Part shown: positions 28,109-37,042 of the stretch, piece by piece
Position numbering within the stretch: position 1 is the stretch's first letter
Layout of the letters: every line of letters begins with the position of its first letter
DNA from: Azospira sp. I13
GTDB taxonomy: Bacteria > Pseudomonadota > Gammaproteobacteria > Burkholderiales > Rhodocyclaceae
Direction of reading: 5' to 3'
Assembly (NCBI RefSeq): GCF_003112695.1
Contig: NZ_BFBP01000002.1
Coordinates: forward strand, 235,573 to 299,572
Length of the DNA: 64,000 nucleotides
Position numbers and translations under genes: made by a program
The notes under the pieces: generated by a model
Seen by the model: the letters and a program-made list of their open reading frames with translations, nothing else
Databases searched by the model: none
Told to the model about the DNA's origin: nothing

Positions 28109-28444
28109 ATGATCCTGGACGACCTGGCCCGCGATACCTGCCGCCCCCTTTCGGGCGCCCAGCATCGCCTCGATGACCCCACGGTGGCCATGTGGCTGCC
28201 CCTGCTGCAGGGCTGGGCCCGGGAAAACGGCGGTATTGCCAAGACCTTCCGCTTCACCGGCTTTGAGGCCGCCATGCTGTTCGTCAACGGCGTCGCCTGG
28301 CTGGCCCAGCGGCAGAACCATCACCCGGAGATGCAGGTGGGCTACAACACGGTGCTCGTGGCCTACAGCACTCATGATGTGGGAGGGCTGTCACGCAACG
28401 ACTTCATCTGCGCCGCCAAGATCGAGGCCATGGCCGGGCTATGA
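28109..28444 (+). CDS. phhB: Pterin-4a-carbinolamine dehydratase
   Basis: Protein of 111 residues with GGAG upstream of the ATG. HHPEMQVGYNTVLVAYSTHD contains the catalytic histidine region of the PCD/DCoH family and the C-terminal FICAAKIE block is conserved. It regenerates dihydropteridine after aromatic amino-acid hydroxylation or takes part in molybdopterin/thiamine salvage. No phenylalanine hydroxylase gene is present in the window. Starts 11 bases after the protease. Confidence 0.9.
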   Translation: MILDDLARDTCRPLSGAQHRLDDPTVAMWLPLLQGWARENGGIAKTFRFTGFEAAMLFVNGVAWLAQRQNHHPEMQVGYNTVLVAYSTHDVGGLSRNDFICAAKIEAMAGL

Positions 28445-28592
28445 GGGGCCACCCTCGCTGTCACCCGGCGTCGTCCTGCTCCCTGGCGAGCCAGCGGGCG
28501 CTGCCGTGCCCTGCTCCTTTCCCCATCGCTCCTTTCCCCATCGTCCCTTCCCCGGCCGCCTTGCGAGGCAGCCCCACTTTCATTCCTAATCC

Positions 28593-29480
28593 ATGAGCAA
28601 ACGAGATTCCGGGCAGGTCATTGCCGCCCACGGCCGCCAGTACCTGGTGGAACTGGCCGGCGGAGAAACCCTGCTGTGCTTCCCCCGGGGCAAGAAAAGC
28701 GACATCGCCTGCGGCGACCGGGTGGAGATCAGCCGCCCCGCCCGGGACCAGGGCGCCATCGAGGCCATCACCCCGCGCTCTTCCCTGCTCTACCGTTCCA
28801 ACGAATTCCGCCAGAAGCTGATCGCCGCCAACGTCACCCAGGTGCTGGTGGTGGTGGCCACGGAACCGGGCTTCAGCTTCGATCTGGTCTGCCGTACCCT
28901 GGTGGCGGCCCAGGCCCAGGACGTGGCGGCCCGCATCCTGCTCAACAAGTGCGACCTGACGGACAAACTGGAAACGGCCCGCCAGGCCCTGGCCCCCTTC
29001 ATCGCGCTCGGCGTGCCGGTACTGGAACTGTCCGCCCGGGAAGGCGCCGAGCCCCTGCGCCCGCTGCTGGCGGGCCATACCAGCCTGCTGGTGGGCCAAT
29101 CCGGCATGGGCAAATCCACCCTGGTGAACGCCCTCATTCCTGAAGCCCGGGCCGCCACCCGGGAAATTTCCGAAGCCCTGGATTCGGGCAAGCACACCAC
29201 CACCCACGCCCGGCTCTACCACCTGGACCCGGCCCTGCCGGAGGCCGGTGACCTGATCGATTCCCCGGGCCTGCAGGATTTCGGCTTGCAGCACCTGACG
29301 CGGGGTGAGATCGAGCACGCCTTCCCGGAACTGCACCCGGTGCTGGGCCACTGCCGCTTCCGCGATTGCCGCCATGACCGGGAGCCGGACTGCGCCCTGC
29401 GCAACGCCCTCGATGCCGGCCAGGTGGACCCGCGGCGCTGGAGCGTCTTCCGCGCCCTCTACCAGGCTGCCTCCAGCTAA
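28593..29480 (+). CDS. rsgA: Ribosome small-subunit maturation GTPase RsgA
   Basis: Protein of 295 residues: N-terminal OB-fold (~1-65), a circularly permuted GTPase with NKCDL before GQSGMGKST (P-loop, near residue 169) and DSPGLQDFGL, and a C-terminal zinc knuckle (CRFRDCRHDREPDC). It helps 30S maturation. The 148 bases before it contain a short tandem repeat (CTCCTTTCCCCATCG twice, near 28513-28542) and no gene. Confidence 0.95.
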   Translation: MSKRDSGQVIAAHGRQYLVELAGGETLLCFPRGKKSDIACGDRVEISRPARDQGAIEAITPRSSLLYRSNEFRQKLIAANVTQVLVVVATEPGFSFDLVCRTLVAAQAQDVAARILLNKCDLTDKLETARQALAPFIALGVPVLELSAREGAEPLRPLLAGHTSLLVGQSGMGKSTLVNALIPEARAATREISEALDSGKHTTTHARLYHLDPALPEAGDLIDSPGLQDFGLQHLTRGEIEHAFPELHPVLGHCRFRDCRHDREPDCALRNALDAGQVDPRRWSVFRALYQAASS

Positions 29481-29882
29481 GCCGGCAACAACAGCCGGCG
29501 CTTGCCAAGAAGGCAGGAGCAGAGCGTTCATCGCAGCAACGTAAAGGCCGCAGCTACAAGTTTCAGCTGCGGGTTACGGATCGCTGGCGAAGGAAAATTC
29601 AAGGACCCCGGCGGAGCCAGCAAATCCCGAGCGAACACTCGGCACCGAGATGCCCGGCAAGGTCCGAAAGATTGAATAGTCCTGGAAGGCAATAGGGACG
29701 CCATTCTTCCCAACCCAACCCCGGACACCAGCCTGTGTCGCGGCGTTCCACGGGTACCCCATGGAAATGCCCGTCCCTATTGCCTCTCCGGGCAGGCAGT
29801 AGCTTTTCCCCCACATGCTGCACCACACACCGGCGGGAGCAGCAGCACACCGCAGCCGGCGCAGGCAGTGTTCAGGCGGGAT
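29481..29882. repeat. 402-base gap with nested inverted repeats
   Basis: No convincing gene. 29541-29576 holds a hairpin (CCGCAGCT/AGCTGCGG with GTAA/TTAC outside). GGCAATAGGGACG (29688-29700) and CGTCCCTATTGCC (29772-29784) are a perfect 13-bp inverted repeat, with flanks that also match imperfectly (GGA... outside, ...CATT inside). A further dyad, TTCCA/TGGAA around GGTACC, lies between. The layout is REPIN-like or the remnant of a small mobile element. An open frame on the minus strand (29574-29828) overlaps the repeats and is not believed. Confidence 0.55.
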
Positions 29883-30581
29883 TCAGGCAGGAAGCTGTCG
29901 CCACAACTGCCAGACGCCCACCAACCCCCAGACGCCAAAACCCAGCACGCCGACGCCCGCCACCCGCCGCACCCAGGGCAGGCGTACCAGGGCCTGCAAA
30001 CGGGTCGCCAGCAGGCCGGCGAGCAGCAGGTTGGGCAGGGTGCCCAGGCCGAACGCCAGCATCACCGCCCCGCCTCGCAGGGGGCTGCCGCTGACCAGGG
30101 CGGTGGCCAGCACGCTATAGACCAGCCCGCAGGGCAGCCAGCCCCACAGCAGGCCGAGGGGAAACGCCTGGCTGGCCCGGCGGGCCGGCAGGAAGCGCTT
30201 GGTCAGGGGTTGTAGGCGCCGCCACAACCCCTGGCCGGCCCGTTCGCTCCAGGCCAGGGCCCGGGTCAGGCCCAGCAGGTACAGGCCCATGGCCACCAGC
30301 ATCAGGTTGGCCAGCAGATAAAGCCCGATACGCAATGTCCATTGCTCCCCCAGGTGGGCGCTGGCCGCGCCCAGGGCGCCGGCCAGCAGGCCGGCCAGCC
30401 CGTAGCTGGCGATGCGCCCCAGGTTGTAGGCCAGATGCAGGGACCAGCGATTGCTCCCACCGCCGAGGGACAGGGCGCCGACAATGCCGCCGCACATGCC
30501 GATGCAGTGGGTGCCGCCGAGAAAACCTACCAGGAGGACGGAAAGCAGGGTCGGAAGGAGGGAGTCGGCCAAGTCGGTCAC
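29883..30581 (-). CDS. Sulfite exporter TauE/SafE-family membrane protein
   Basis: From the GTG at 30581 the protein has 232 residues, about six hydrophobic spans and the motif GGTHCIGMCGG in the first helix, with a second WGWLPCGLVY motif: the two cysteine-bearing repeats of the DsbD/CcdA-like SafE group that often neighbours cco and hemN genes and is linked to copper or haem-copper oxidase assembly. A GTG at 30662 would add 27 residues with no better support. A TATAAT hexamer lies on this strand at 30714-30719. Confidence 0.82.
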   Translation of the reverse strand: MTDLADSLLPTLLSVLLVGFLGGTHCIGMCGGIVGALSLGGGSNRWSLHLAYNLGRIASYGLAGLLAGALGAASAHLGEQWTLRIGLYLLANLMLVAMGLYLLGLTRALAWSERAGQGLWRRLQPLTKRFLPARRASQAFPLGLLWGWLPCGLVYSVLATALVSGSPLRGGAVMLAFGLGTLPNLLLAGLLATRLQALVRLPWVRRVAGVGVLGFGVWGLVGVWQLWRQLPA

Positions 30582-30802
30582 CGCAAAGAAAGAAGGGGCT
30601 GGAATCGCTGGAAGTCGGGGGTAGCAACGGTGGCGGGCTGAGAAGGCCGCCCGTGAGGCCACCCAGCCAGCCCACGCCTCCGCAGGTAAAACACCACAAA
30701 CCGGGTGCCCAAAATTATACCGGGCACTGAGGTTTCCCCCAGCGCCCGGCTTTTCCCCCCTGAGGCTTGCCTCAAGTTAAACGCGGTACCCGTTCGCTCC
30801 GG

Positions 30803-32197
30803 TCAGATGACCTTGCTGTAACGGGTGCGCTGCCGATCGGCGCGCAGGTATTTGTCGAAAACCATGGAGATGGCCCGCACCAGGAGCCGCCCCGGGGGCA
30901 GCACGGTGATCCACTTGTCGTCCACCTTGACCAGGCCGCCCCGTTCCAGCTCCTTCAGGTCTTCCAATTCGGCGGCGAAGTACTTCTTGAAGTCGATCAG
31001 GTGGGCGATTTCGATGGACTCGGTGGAGATCTCGAAATGGCACATCAGGGCCTGGATGATGGAACGGCGCAGCAGATCGTCGGCGGTCAGTTCGATGCCG
31101 CGCAGCACCGGCAGCACGCCGGCATCCAGACGGTCGTAGTAATCGTCCAGGGTGCGGTAGTTCTGGCTGTAGGTCGGCCCCACCTTGGCGATGGAGGAGA
31201 TGCCGAAAGACAGCATGTCGCAATCCGCATGGGTGGAATAACCCTGGAAATTGCGGTGCAGGCGGCCCTGGCGCTGGGCCACGGCCAGCTCGTCGTCGGG
31301 CTTGGCGAAGTGGTCCATGCCGATGAAGACGTAGCCGGCATCGGTCAGCTTCTTGATGGCCAGGGAAAGCAGCTGCAGGCGCGTGTCGGCGTTGGGCAGG
31401 TCGCTCTCATTGATGCGCCGCTGGGGCTTGAAGAGGCCCGGCAGGTGCGCATAGTTGTAGATGGAGAGGCGCTCCGGATCCATGGCCAGGACCCGTTCGA
31501 TGGTGCGGTTAAAGCCCATCACCGTCTGGTGGGGCAGGCCGTAGATGAGGTCCACGCTGATGGACTTGAAGCCGCTCTTGCGCGCTTCATCCATCACCGT
31601 GAAGGTTTCTTCCTCGGTCTGGATGCGGTTGATGGCCTGCTGCACCCGCTCATCGAAATCCTGGACCCCCAGGCTCATGCGGTTGAAGCCCAACTCGCCG
31701 AGCAGGGCCACAGTGGGCCGGTCCACCTTGCGCGGGTCCACTTCGATGGATACTTCGGCCCCATCCACCAGCTTGAAGTGGCGACGGGTGAGATCCATCA
31801 GCTGGTGCATTTCCTCATGGGAAAGGAAGGTGGGTGTGCCGCCGCCCCAGTGCAGCTGGGAGACTTCCCGATCCCCGTCCAGGTACTCGGCCTGAAGCGC
31901 CATTTCCTTGCCCAGGTACTTGATGTACTTGGCGCTGCGGCCGTGATCCTTGGTGATGATCTTGTTGCAGGCGCAGTAGTAGCAAATGGTGTTGCAGAAG
32001 GGGATGTGGAAGTATAATGACAGGGGTCGGCTGATACCGCCGATATTGCGTTTACCCAGCCACAACTTCAGGGCCTCGGCATCGAAGGCTTCGACAAAGC
32101 GGTCGGCCGTCGGATAGGACGTGTAGCGCGGTCCATTCACATCGAAGCGACGGATGATCTGGGGATCGAAAACCAGGTTGTTGGCGGTAAATGTCAT
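30803..32197 (-). CDS. hemN: Oxygen-independent coproporphyrinogen III oxidase
   Basis: Protein of 464 residues with YFHIPFCNTICYYCACNK, the radical-SAM CxxxCxxC motif plus the fourth family cysteine, then GGGTPTFLSHEE and the DLIYGLPHQT block. It decarboxylates coproporphyrinogen III to protoporphyrinogen IX without oxygen. An Fnr box lies 70-83 bases upstream, shared with fnr on the other strand, so anaerobic induction is expected. A GC dyad past the stop (30722-30752) may end the transcript. Confidence 0.95.
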   Translation of the reverse strand: MTFTANNLVFDPQIIRRFDVNGPRYTSYPTADRFVEAFDAEALKLWLGKRNIGGISRPLSLYFHIPFCNTICYYCACNKIITKDHGRSAKYIKYLGKEMALQAEYLDGDREVSQLHWGGGTPTFLSHEEMHQLMDLTRRHFKLVDGAEVSIEVDPRKVDRPTVALLGELGFNRMSLGVQDFDERVQQAINRIQTEEETFTVMDEARKSGFKSISVDLIYGLPHQTVMGFNRTIERVLAMDPERLSIYNYAHLPGLFKPQRRINESDLPNADTRLQLLSLAIKKLTDAGYVFIGMDHFAKPDDELAVAQRQGRLHRNFQGYSTHADCDMLSFGISSIAKVGPTYSQNYRTLDDYYDRLDAGVLPVLRGIELTADDLLRRSIIQALMCHFEISTESIEIAHLIDFKKYFAAELEDLKELERGGLVKVDDKWITVLPPGRLLVRAISMVFDKYLRADRQRTRYSKVI

Positions 32198-32266
32198 TTA
32201 AAAACAGTCATTGCAGAACCACACATTAGGTGCGGCTTATTATCGTGGTGCAGGAACTGGGGCACG

Positions 32267-32280
32267 TTGACCTGGATCAA
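32267..32280. promoter_or_regulatory. Fnr box between hemN and fnr
   Basis: TTGAC-CTGG-ATCAA, one base off the symmetric consensus TTGAT-N4-ATCAA, lies midway between the divergent starts of hemN (32197) and fnr (32349). It can serve hemN activation and fnr autoregulation. Confidence 0.85.
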
Positions 32281-32348
32281 AGGCTTCCAAAGGGCCTTCC
32301 GGCGCAGGTCAGCACCATTCAAAAGCCCCTGGCCCAGCGAGGAACAGC

Positions 32349-33095
32349 ATGCCGTTGAAGAAGACCAGCGCCCAAGAAATTACCCTGTCGGTCATCAAGA
32401 CCGCCTGCTCGAACTGTAACCTACAAGAACTGTGTCTTCCCTACGGTCTCAACGAGACCGAAATGTCCAAGCTGGACGAACTGGTGAGCACCCGGCGCAA
32501 GATCAAGCGCGGCGACCACCTCTACCGGGCCGGGGAAGGCTTCGAATCCATCTACGCCATCCGCGCCGGCTTCTTCAAGACCGACGTGCTGCTGGAAGAC
32601 GGCCGCGACCAGGTGACCGGTTTCCAGATGGCCGGCGAGTTGCTGGGCCTGGATGGCATCAGCACCGAGCACCATTCCTGTAACGCCGTCGCCCTGGAAG
32701 ACAGCGAAGTCTGCATCATCCCCTTCCCCCGTCTGGAAGGCCTCTCCCGGGAAATCGTCGCCCTGCAGCACCACTTCCACAAGGTGATGAGCCGGGAAAT
32801 CGTGCGCGACCATGGGGTCATGATGCTGCTTGGCACCATGCGGGCGGAAGAGCGCCTGGCCGCCTTCCTGCTCAATCTTTCCCAACGCTTCACTGCCCGG
32901 GGCTATTCCCACGCCGAGTTCTACCTGCGCATGACCCGGGAGGAAATCGGCAGCTATCTGGGCCTCAAACTGGAAACCGTCTCCAGGGCCTTTTCCCGCT
33001 TCCAGGAAGAAGGCTTCATCGCCGTGCAGCAGAAGCACATCCGCATCCTGGACATTCCGGGCTTGAAGAAGCTGATGACCCATCAGTCGGCCTGA
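32349..33095 (+). CDS. fnr: Fnr-type oxygen-sensing transcription regulator
   Basis: Protein of 248 residues of the Crp/Fnr family. Cys20, Cys23 and Cys29 near the N-terminus and the Cys in STEHHSCNAVAL match the four [4Fe-4S] ligands of Fnr. The C-terminal helix-turn-helix reads EEIGSYLGLKLETVSRAFSR with the E..SR contacts for TTGAT sites. It should activate the microaerobic genes nearby: several boxes of its type are present in the window. AGGAA lies before the ATG. Confidence 0.95.
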   Translation: MPLKKTSAQEITLSVIKTACSNCNLQELCLPYGLNETEMSKLDELVSTRRKIKRGDHLYRAGEGFESIYAIRAGFFKTDVLLEDGRDQVTGFQMAGELLGLDGISTEHHSCNAVALEDSEVCIIPFPRLEGLSREIVALQHHFHKVMSREIVRDHGVMMLLGTMRAEERLAAFLLNLSQRFTARGYSHAEFYLRMTREEIGSYLGLKLETVSRAFSRFQEEGFIAVQQKHIRILDIPGLKKLMTHQSA

Positions 33096-33155
33096 GCCCC
33101 ACCGGATGCGATGCCGGGGCCGGCGCTGCACACACCGCCAGCCTTCTGCACATCC

Positions 33156-33180
33156 CCAGCGGCCTACGGGCCGTTTTTTT
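33156..33180 (+). terminator. Terminator after fnr
   Basis: CGGCC-TACG-GGCCG followed by seven T, about 65 bases beyond the fnr stop. Confidence 0.82.
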
Positions 33181-33204
33181 ATGGCCTCGGCACCGCACCG
33201 CTGC

Positions 33205-33789
33205 TCAGGCGGAACGCTCGCCTTCCGGGAACACGGCACCGCGCCGGGCAGCCATGCTGCGGCCTACGGCCATGGCCTGCTCGGTGGAGAGCAGACGCCG
33301 CCCCAGGGGCAGCAGCTCCCGGGTTTCCAGATCGATGTGGCCCAGGTAGAGGCTCGCCAGGTCTTCCACCATGGCGGATGGCAAGGCCTCGCTACACTCC
33401 CCCGGCTGGGCGGCGATGATGCACTGCAGGCGGGAGAGAACCTCGTCCCGCAAGCGGTCCATCTGCCGATGCTCCCGCAGGATGCGTTCGATCAGGGCCT
33501 GCACCACGGCCGCCGTCTCGCCATCGGCTTGAACGGCCTGGCTGGCCAGCAGCGCGGGGAAGAGATCCTCCTCCTCATCCGCATGATGGTGGGGGGCCGC
33601 CACGGAAAAGTACCGCAACACGCCCTGGGCCGCATCCCGGGCAGCCTGGTCGGCGCCGTGGCGCGGCAGATGCTGCGCCAGGCGGCGCAGGGTTTCGATC
33701 TGGGCCTGGATGCGTCCATGACAGGCATCGAGCATTTCCAGGGGCTCGTCGAAACTCGGGGCGGCAGCGCCCAAGAGGCTGTTGCTCAT
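33205..33789 (-). CDS. Hemerythrin-domain protein (last gene of Fnr-box operon)
   Basis: From the ATG at 33789 the protein has 194 residues. It has an HHE-type helical bundle with ACHGRI, PHHHADEEEDLFPAL, EHRQMDRL and LGHIDLETRELLPL blocks that supply His and Glu ligands for a di-iron site. Such proteins bind O2 or NO, or protect iron centres. It starts 10 bases after the SirB gene stop and ends a six-gene operon. A C-terminal arginine-rich tail follows the bundle. Confidence 0.85.
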   Translation of the reverse strand: MSNSLLGAAAPSFDEPLEMLDACHGRIQAQIETLRRLAQHLPRHGADQAARDAAQGVLRYFSVAAPHHHADEEEDLFPALLASQAVQADGETAAVVQALIERILREHRQMDRLRDEVLSRLQCIIAAQPGECSEALPSAMVEDLASLYLGHIDLETRELLPLGRRLLSTEQAMAVGRSMAARRGAVFPEGERSA

Positions 33790-33799
33790 GGCATTCCTT

Positions 33800-34186
33800 T
33801 CACAGGCCGGCAAGAAAGCCGGCAGGGTTGCGGCTCAGGGCCACGGAAACGATATAGGCGAAGCAGAGCAGCGCCAGGACGAAAAAGGTGCCCCGCACAG
33901 CGGCACTGCGCCCCCGCTTGAGGGCGACGGTGCCGCAGCCGATATAGGCCAGCAGGCCCAGCACCTTGGCCGTCAGCCAGGGCAGGACGAAGGGATACTG
34001 GCCGGAGAGAACCGCCAGGGTCAGGGCACTGCCCAGCAAGAGGCTATCCACCCCATGGGGCAATACGCGAACCCAGGGACGCTGCAGGCGGGCCGAACCC
34101 ACCAGCATCCAGTAGCCCCGCAGCATGAAGCCGAGGCCGGACAGCACCACGCAGGTGACATGCAGATGCTTCAACGCCAGATACAT
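33800..34186 (-). CDS. SirB-family membrane protein
   Basis: Protein of 128 residues with four hydrophobic spans and the SirB-like start ALKHLHVTCVVLSGLGFMLRGYW. The biochemical role of the family is not established. It lies between NnrS and the terminal hemerythrin gene, so here it belongs to an Fnr-linked NO/oxygen response operon. Confidence 0.85.
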   Translation of the reverse strand: MYLALKHLHVTCVVLSGLGFMLRGYWMLVGSARLQRPWVRVLPHGVDSLLLGSALTLAVLSGQYPFVLPWLTAKVLGLLAYIGCGTVALKRGRSAAVRGTFFVLALLCFAYIVSVALSRNPAGFLAGL

Positions 34187-34209
34187 GCCCGCTCCCCGTT
34201 ACTCGTCGC

Positions 34210-35424
34210 TTAGCCCGGCTGGCCGTCGGGACGTGGCCGCCAATACATGGCCCCGTGGCGACGCACCCACAGGGCGAACACCAGCAACCAGCCGATGGCC
34301 GCCAGCCAGCTGAGGTTGAGCAACCCCGGCAGCATCAGGAATTCCCCAGCCAGCCGCAGCAGCGGCACCGCCTGGAACAGCCCGAACAGCGGCCAGGTAG
34401 TTTCATCCCCCATCTGGATAGCCCGGCCGGAATGGCCAAGCGTCACCCGGGTCACCATGCCCAGCACCATGGAAGCGAAGTAACCCACACCCAAGGCATG
34501 TAACGGTGCCAGACCGCCGAAACTCCCGCCCAAGGCGGTAGCCAGGCTCTGAATGCCGAATAGCAGCAGGCCGATGCCCAACCACAGGGTGGCGGCATGA
34601 AGCATGGCCAGCATGGGAGCGACGAAGCTGCGACGCAGTTGCCACTTCCAGGAAAAATGGAACACCGTGGCGGCGGCCACCAAGTCCGGCACCCAGAGGG
34701 CGCCCGTCCAGCTCAGCAGAAGCAGCAGGCCATGGGCGCCAAAGCAGGCGAGGATGAGCCACAGCAGGGACATGGGCCGGTACAACTGATAGTGCTTGAG
34801 CACGGCCGAAGTGAAGAAGGGCAGCATGCGATGGCTGACGCTGAAAAAGACCGGCAGCAGACACCCCCATAGGCCGAGGACGATACCCGCCCGCACCCAC
34901 TCGGCTTCGTGCAGCAAAAGACCGAGACCGTACACCGCCTGCCCCACCAGCCCCAGCAGCAAGGCAACAAGGAGCGCCCAGGCATGGCTGCGATCCGGCA
35001 CGAAGGCCTGGGGTTGGGGCCAGGTCACTGCCCGCCACAGGGCATGCAGGCCCCAGGCCCAACCCAGGCCGGCAGTCAGCAGGCCGATCCCGGCGGCCGG
35101 TGCCCAGGCCAGGCCCGCCCAGAACAATCCCCAGCCCAGGGCCATGGCGGCACAGGCCGGCAGGTAACGCCCCCGTTCCAGCGCCGGGGCACTGACCCAC
35201 TTGGGCAAGGCCGTCATGAGAAAGCCGAAAATGAAGGGCGGAAACAGGCCGAATAGCATGACGGCGCCGTGCAGCCAAATGCCCGGCAAGGCCCAGCCCA
35301 GCGGGGAATACAGCCCGGCGTAACGCCCGCCCAGGTCTACGACCCAGAACAGCATGGCCAGAAGTGACTGGCTCGCCCCCAGGGCAAACATGACCCGATG
35401 AGGGGCGCTAAGGAAGTTCCGCAA
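34210..35424 (-). CDS. nnrS: NnrS-family haem-copper membrane protein
   Basis: Protein of 404 residues with about twelve membrane spans and NnrS blocks: MLFGLFPPFIFGFLMTALPKW, FFSVSHRMLPFFTSAVLK, and HALGVGYFASMVLGMVTRVTLGHSGR. NnrS relieves nitric oxide stress in other proteobacteria. It starts 15 bases after the upstream membrane-protein gene and shares the operon with two hemerythrins. Confidence 0.9.
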   Translation of the reverse strand: MRNFLSAPHRVMFALGASQSLLAMLFWVVDLGGRYAGLYSPLGWALPGIWLHGAVMLFGLFPPFIFGFLMTALPKWVSAPALERGRYLPACAAMALGWGLFWAGLAWAPAAGIGLLTAGLGWAWGLHALWRAVTWPQPQAFVPDRSHAWALLVALLLGLVGQAVYGLGLLLHEAEWVRAGIVLGLWGCLLPVFFSVSHRMLPFFTSAVLKHYQLYRPMSLLWLILACFGAHGLLLLLSWTGALWVPDLVAAATVFHFSWKWQLRRSFVAPMLAMLHAATLWLGIGLLLFGIQSLATALGGSFGGLAPLHALGVGYFASMVLGMVTRVTLGHSGRAIQMGDETTWPLFGLFQAVPLLRLAGEFLMLPGLLNLSWLAAIGWLLVFALWVRRHGAMYWRPRPDGQPG

Positions 35425-35439
35425 AATGAAGGCTCCGTT

Positions 35440-36738
35440 TCAGCTGCTGGCAGCCAGCTGCCCGCGAATGGTCTGCAGATGCCGGCGATAGACCTGTACC
35501 CCGCCGATCAGGTTGCGCATCAGCCACAGGCTGGAAACCAGCAGGGCAGCACCCGCCGGCCGAGCGAGCCACTCGGGCCAGAGTACGGCCGCCGCCAGCA
35601 GGGCCAAGGCAGCGGCATGACAGGCCATCTGCCGCCCCATGGCGCTCTCGGGCATGATCTTTTTCATGTTTGGCGCCAGCACTTGGCCCTGGCCGGCATT
35701 CTGCAAATGCAGCCAGATGAGGAAGGGCACGATCTTGTAAAGCATGCCGCTAATCACCGACATGAACCCGCCCACCAGGATCAGCACACCGAACAGCAAG
35801 GGCCAGCCGTTCCACCCGCCCAGGGAAGGCATCAGCAGGCCCAGGGCCAGCAGGGTCAGGGCCGCCAATCCACTACCCAGGCCCAGGCGCCAGTAACGGT
35901 GGGTGGCATCAAGGCGGGCCCGCTTGCTGCGAACCAGCAGCCACAGGGTGACGCCGGCAAAGACCCCGCAACCGGCCATCAGAACGCCCCCCAGCCAGGG
36001 CGCCAGGGCCAGCCCAGCCGCCTCGGCGCCACTCCACAGAGCCAGGGCCAGGAACAGGCCGGGGGCCAGGATGCGGGACAACCAGCCGGGAAAGGATGGC
36101 GTCAGGAGAAACATGGGCACGACGACATAGGCGACGCCGGAAAGGAGCAACACGCCCCAGCCCACCAGCCCCCAGCTGAGGTGGATGCCGGTGATCTGCA
36201 ACAGGGGCCAGGGCAGGGAAAATCCCAGGGCGCTGGCGAGAACCAGGCCCAACAGCACGGTGATGGCCAGCCCCGCCGCAGCCAGCTTGAGGGCCCACTG
36301 GATCGGGCTGCTGGCAGGCACCCGGGCCAGGGCACGCCCTGCCGCCCAGAGAAATATGAGCAGCCCCGCCGCGAACAGGCCGACAGCCGCCTGGAAGTAG
36401 AGGGGACGAAAGCTGAGAAAGCCGCCCAGAAGCAACAGCAGGCCGCCGGTGAATAGGCCGTGGACGGCCCGAGCCACGCCCAGGGGATGCTCGACCCCGG
36501 CGCCGGTGGCCACCGGCAGGATCTGCAGCAGGGCCCCCACCATGGTCTGCAGCATGAAGCCGGCCGTCAGCAGGTGGGTGAAGGCCAGTGCTCCCGGCGT
36601 CCACCGGGAAGCCAGCAGGCCCGGCCCCAGCAGCAAAAGGAGCAGGCCGGCACCGGCAGCAAACGCGGGGGCCGTCAGGAAGAAGCGCAGGGGTCCAGCC
36701 AGGGGAGGCGCCTGGTCGAAGGACAACAGGGATTGCAT
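35440..36738 (-). CDS. Large polytopic membrane protein next to NnrS
   Basis: From the ATG at 36738 the protein has 432 residues and about twelve hydrophobic spans. FTHLLTAGFMLQTMVGALLQILPV and SVISGMLYKIVPFLIWLHLQ contain regularly spaced His and Met like haem-copper-oxidase-related or NnrS-like proteins, but it does not read as a plain NnrS paralogue. I cannot name the family securely. It is preceded by the DUF2249 gene (67-base gap) and followed 15 bases later by nnrS. TTG at 36762 is an alternative start. Confidence 0.75.
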   Translation of the reverse strand: MQSLLSFDQAPPLAGPLRFFLTAPAFAAGAGLLLLLLGPGLLASRWTPGALAFTHLLTAGFMLQTMVGALLQILPVATGAGVEHPLGVARAVHGLFTGGLLLLLGGFLSFRPLYFQAAVGLFAAGLLIFLWAAGRALARVPASSPIQWALKLAAAGLAITVLLGLVLASALGFSLPWPLLQITGIHLSWGLVGWGVLLLSGVAYVVVPMFLLTPSFPGWLSRILAPGLFLALALWSGAEAAGLALAPWLGGVLMAGCGVFAGVTLWLLVRSKRARLDATHRYWRLGLGSGLAALTLLALGLLMPSLGGWNGWPLLFGVLILVGGFMSVISGMLYKIVPFLIWLHLQNAGQGQVLAPNMKKIMPESAMGRQMACHAAALALLAAAVLWPEWLARPAGAALLVSSLWLMRNLIGGVQVYRRHLQTIRGQLAASS

Positions 36739-36805
36739 GGGGACGGCAGCAGAAAGGGGCAAGGGCGGGCGGAGGGAAGACTGGCTCGACGGGGAGCGGA
36801 GTGCT

Positions 36806-37042
36806 TCAGACCGCCTTCCAGATGAGGATTTCCACCGTGCCGTCCGGCTCGGTACTGGCGCGGTAGGTGTAGCCGTTGAGCGCCAGGGTGCGATACAGGG
36901 GATGGGGTTCCCGGTAGAGCATCAGCAAGAGCTTTTCGCCGTCCTTCAACTCATCCAGGCCTTCCATGGTTTTCACGAAAGGCTCGGGGGGCTCCATCTG
37001 CCGGGCGTCGACGACGACGGCGGCCTGGTCCCGGGCGCTCAT
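36806..37042 (-). CDS. DUF2249-family small protein
   Basis: Protein of 78 residues with the TusA-like alpha/beta fold of DUF2249: VVVDARQMEPPEPFVKTMEGL at the start and GTVEILIWKA at the end. The family is often fused or adjacent to hemerythrin domains and denitrification genes. Its ATG overlaps the stop of the upstream hemerythrin gene (ATGA), so the two are co-translated. No catalytic Cys of the TusA type is present. Confidence 0.88.
   Translation of the reverse strand: MSARDQAAVVVDARQMEPPEPFVKTMEGLDELKDGEKLLLMLYREPHPLYRTLALNGYTYRASTEPDGTVEILIWKAV

Noticed and set aside
28511..28545. Short tandem repeat as a CRISPR or regulatory array
   Set aside because: Only two copies of a 15-base pyrimidine-rich unit without spacers; no cas genes or repeat-spacer pattern anywhere in the window.
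29574..29828. Minus-strand frame of 84 codons in the gap after rsgA
   Set aside because: It spans the inverted repeats, starts at a GTG without SD and ends at the hairpin; the reading looks protein-like in part, but the repeat structure explains the sequence better.
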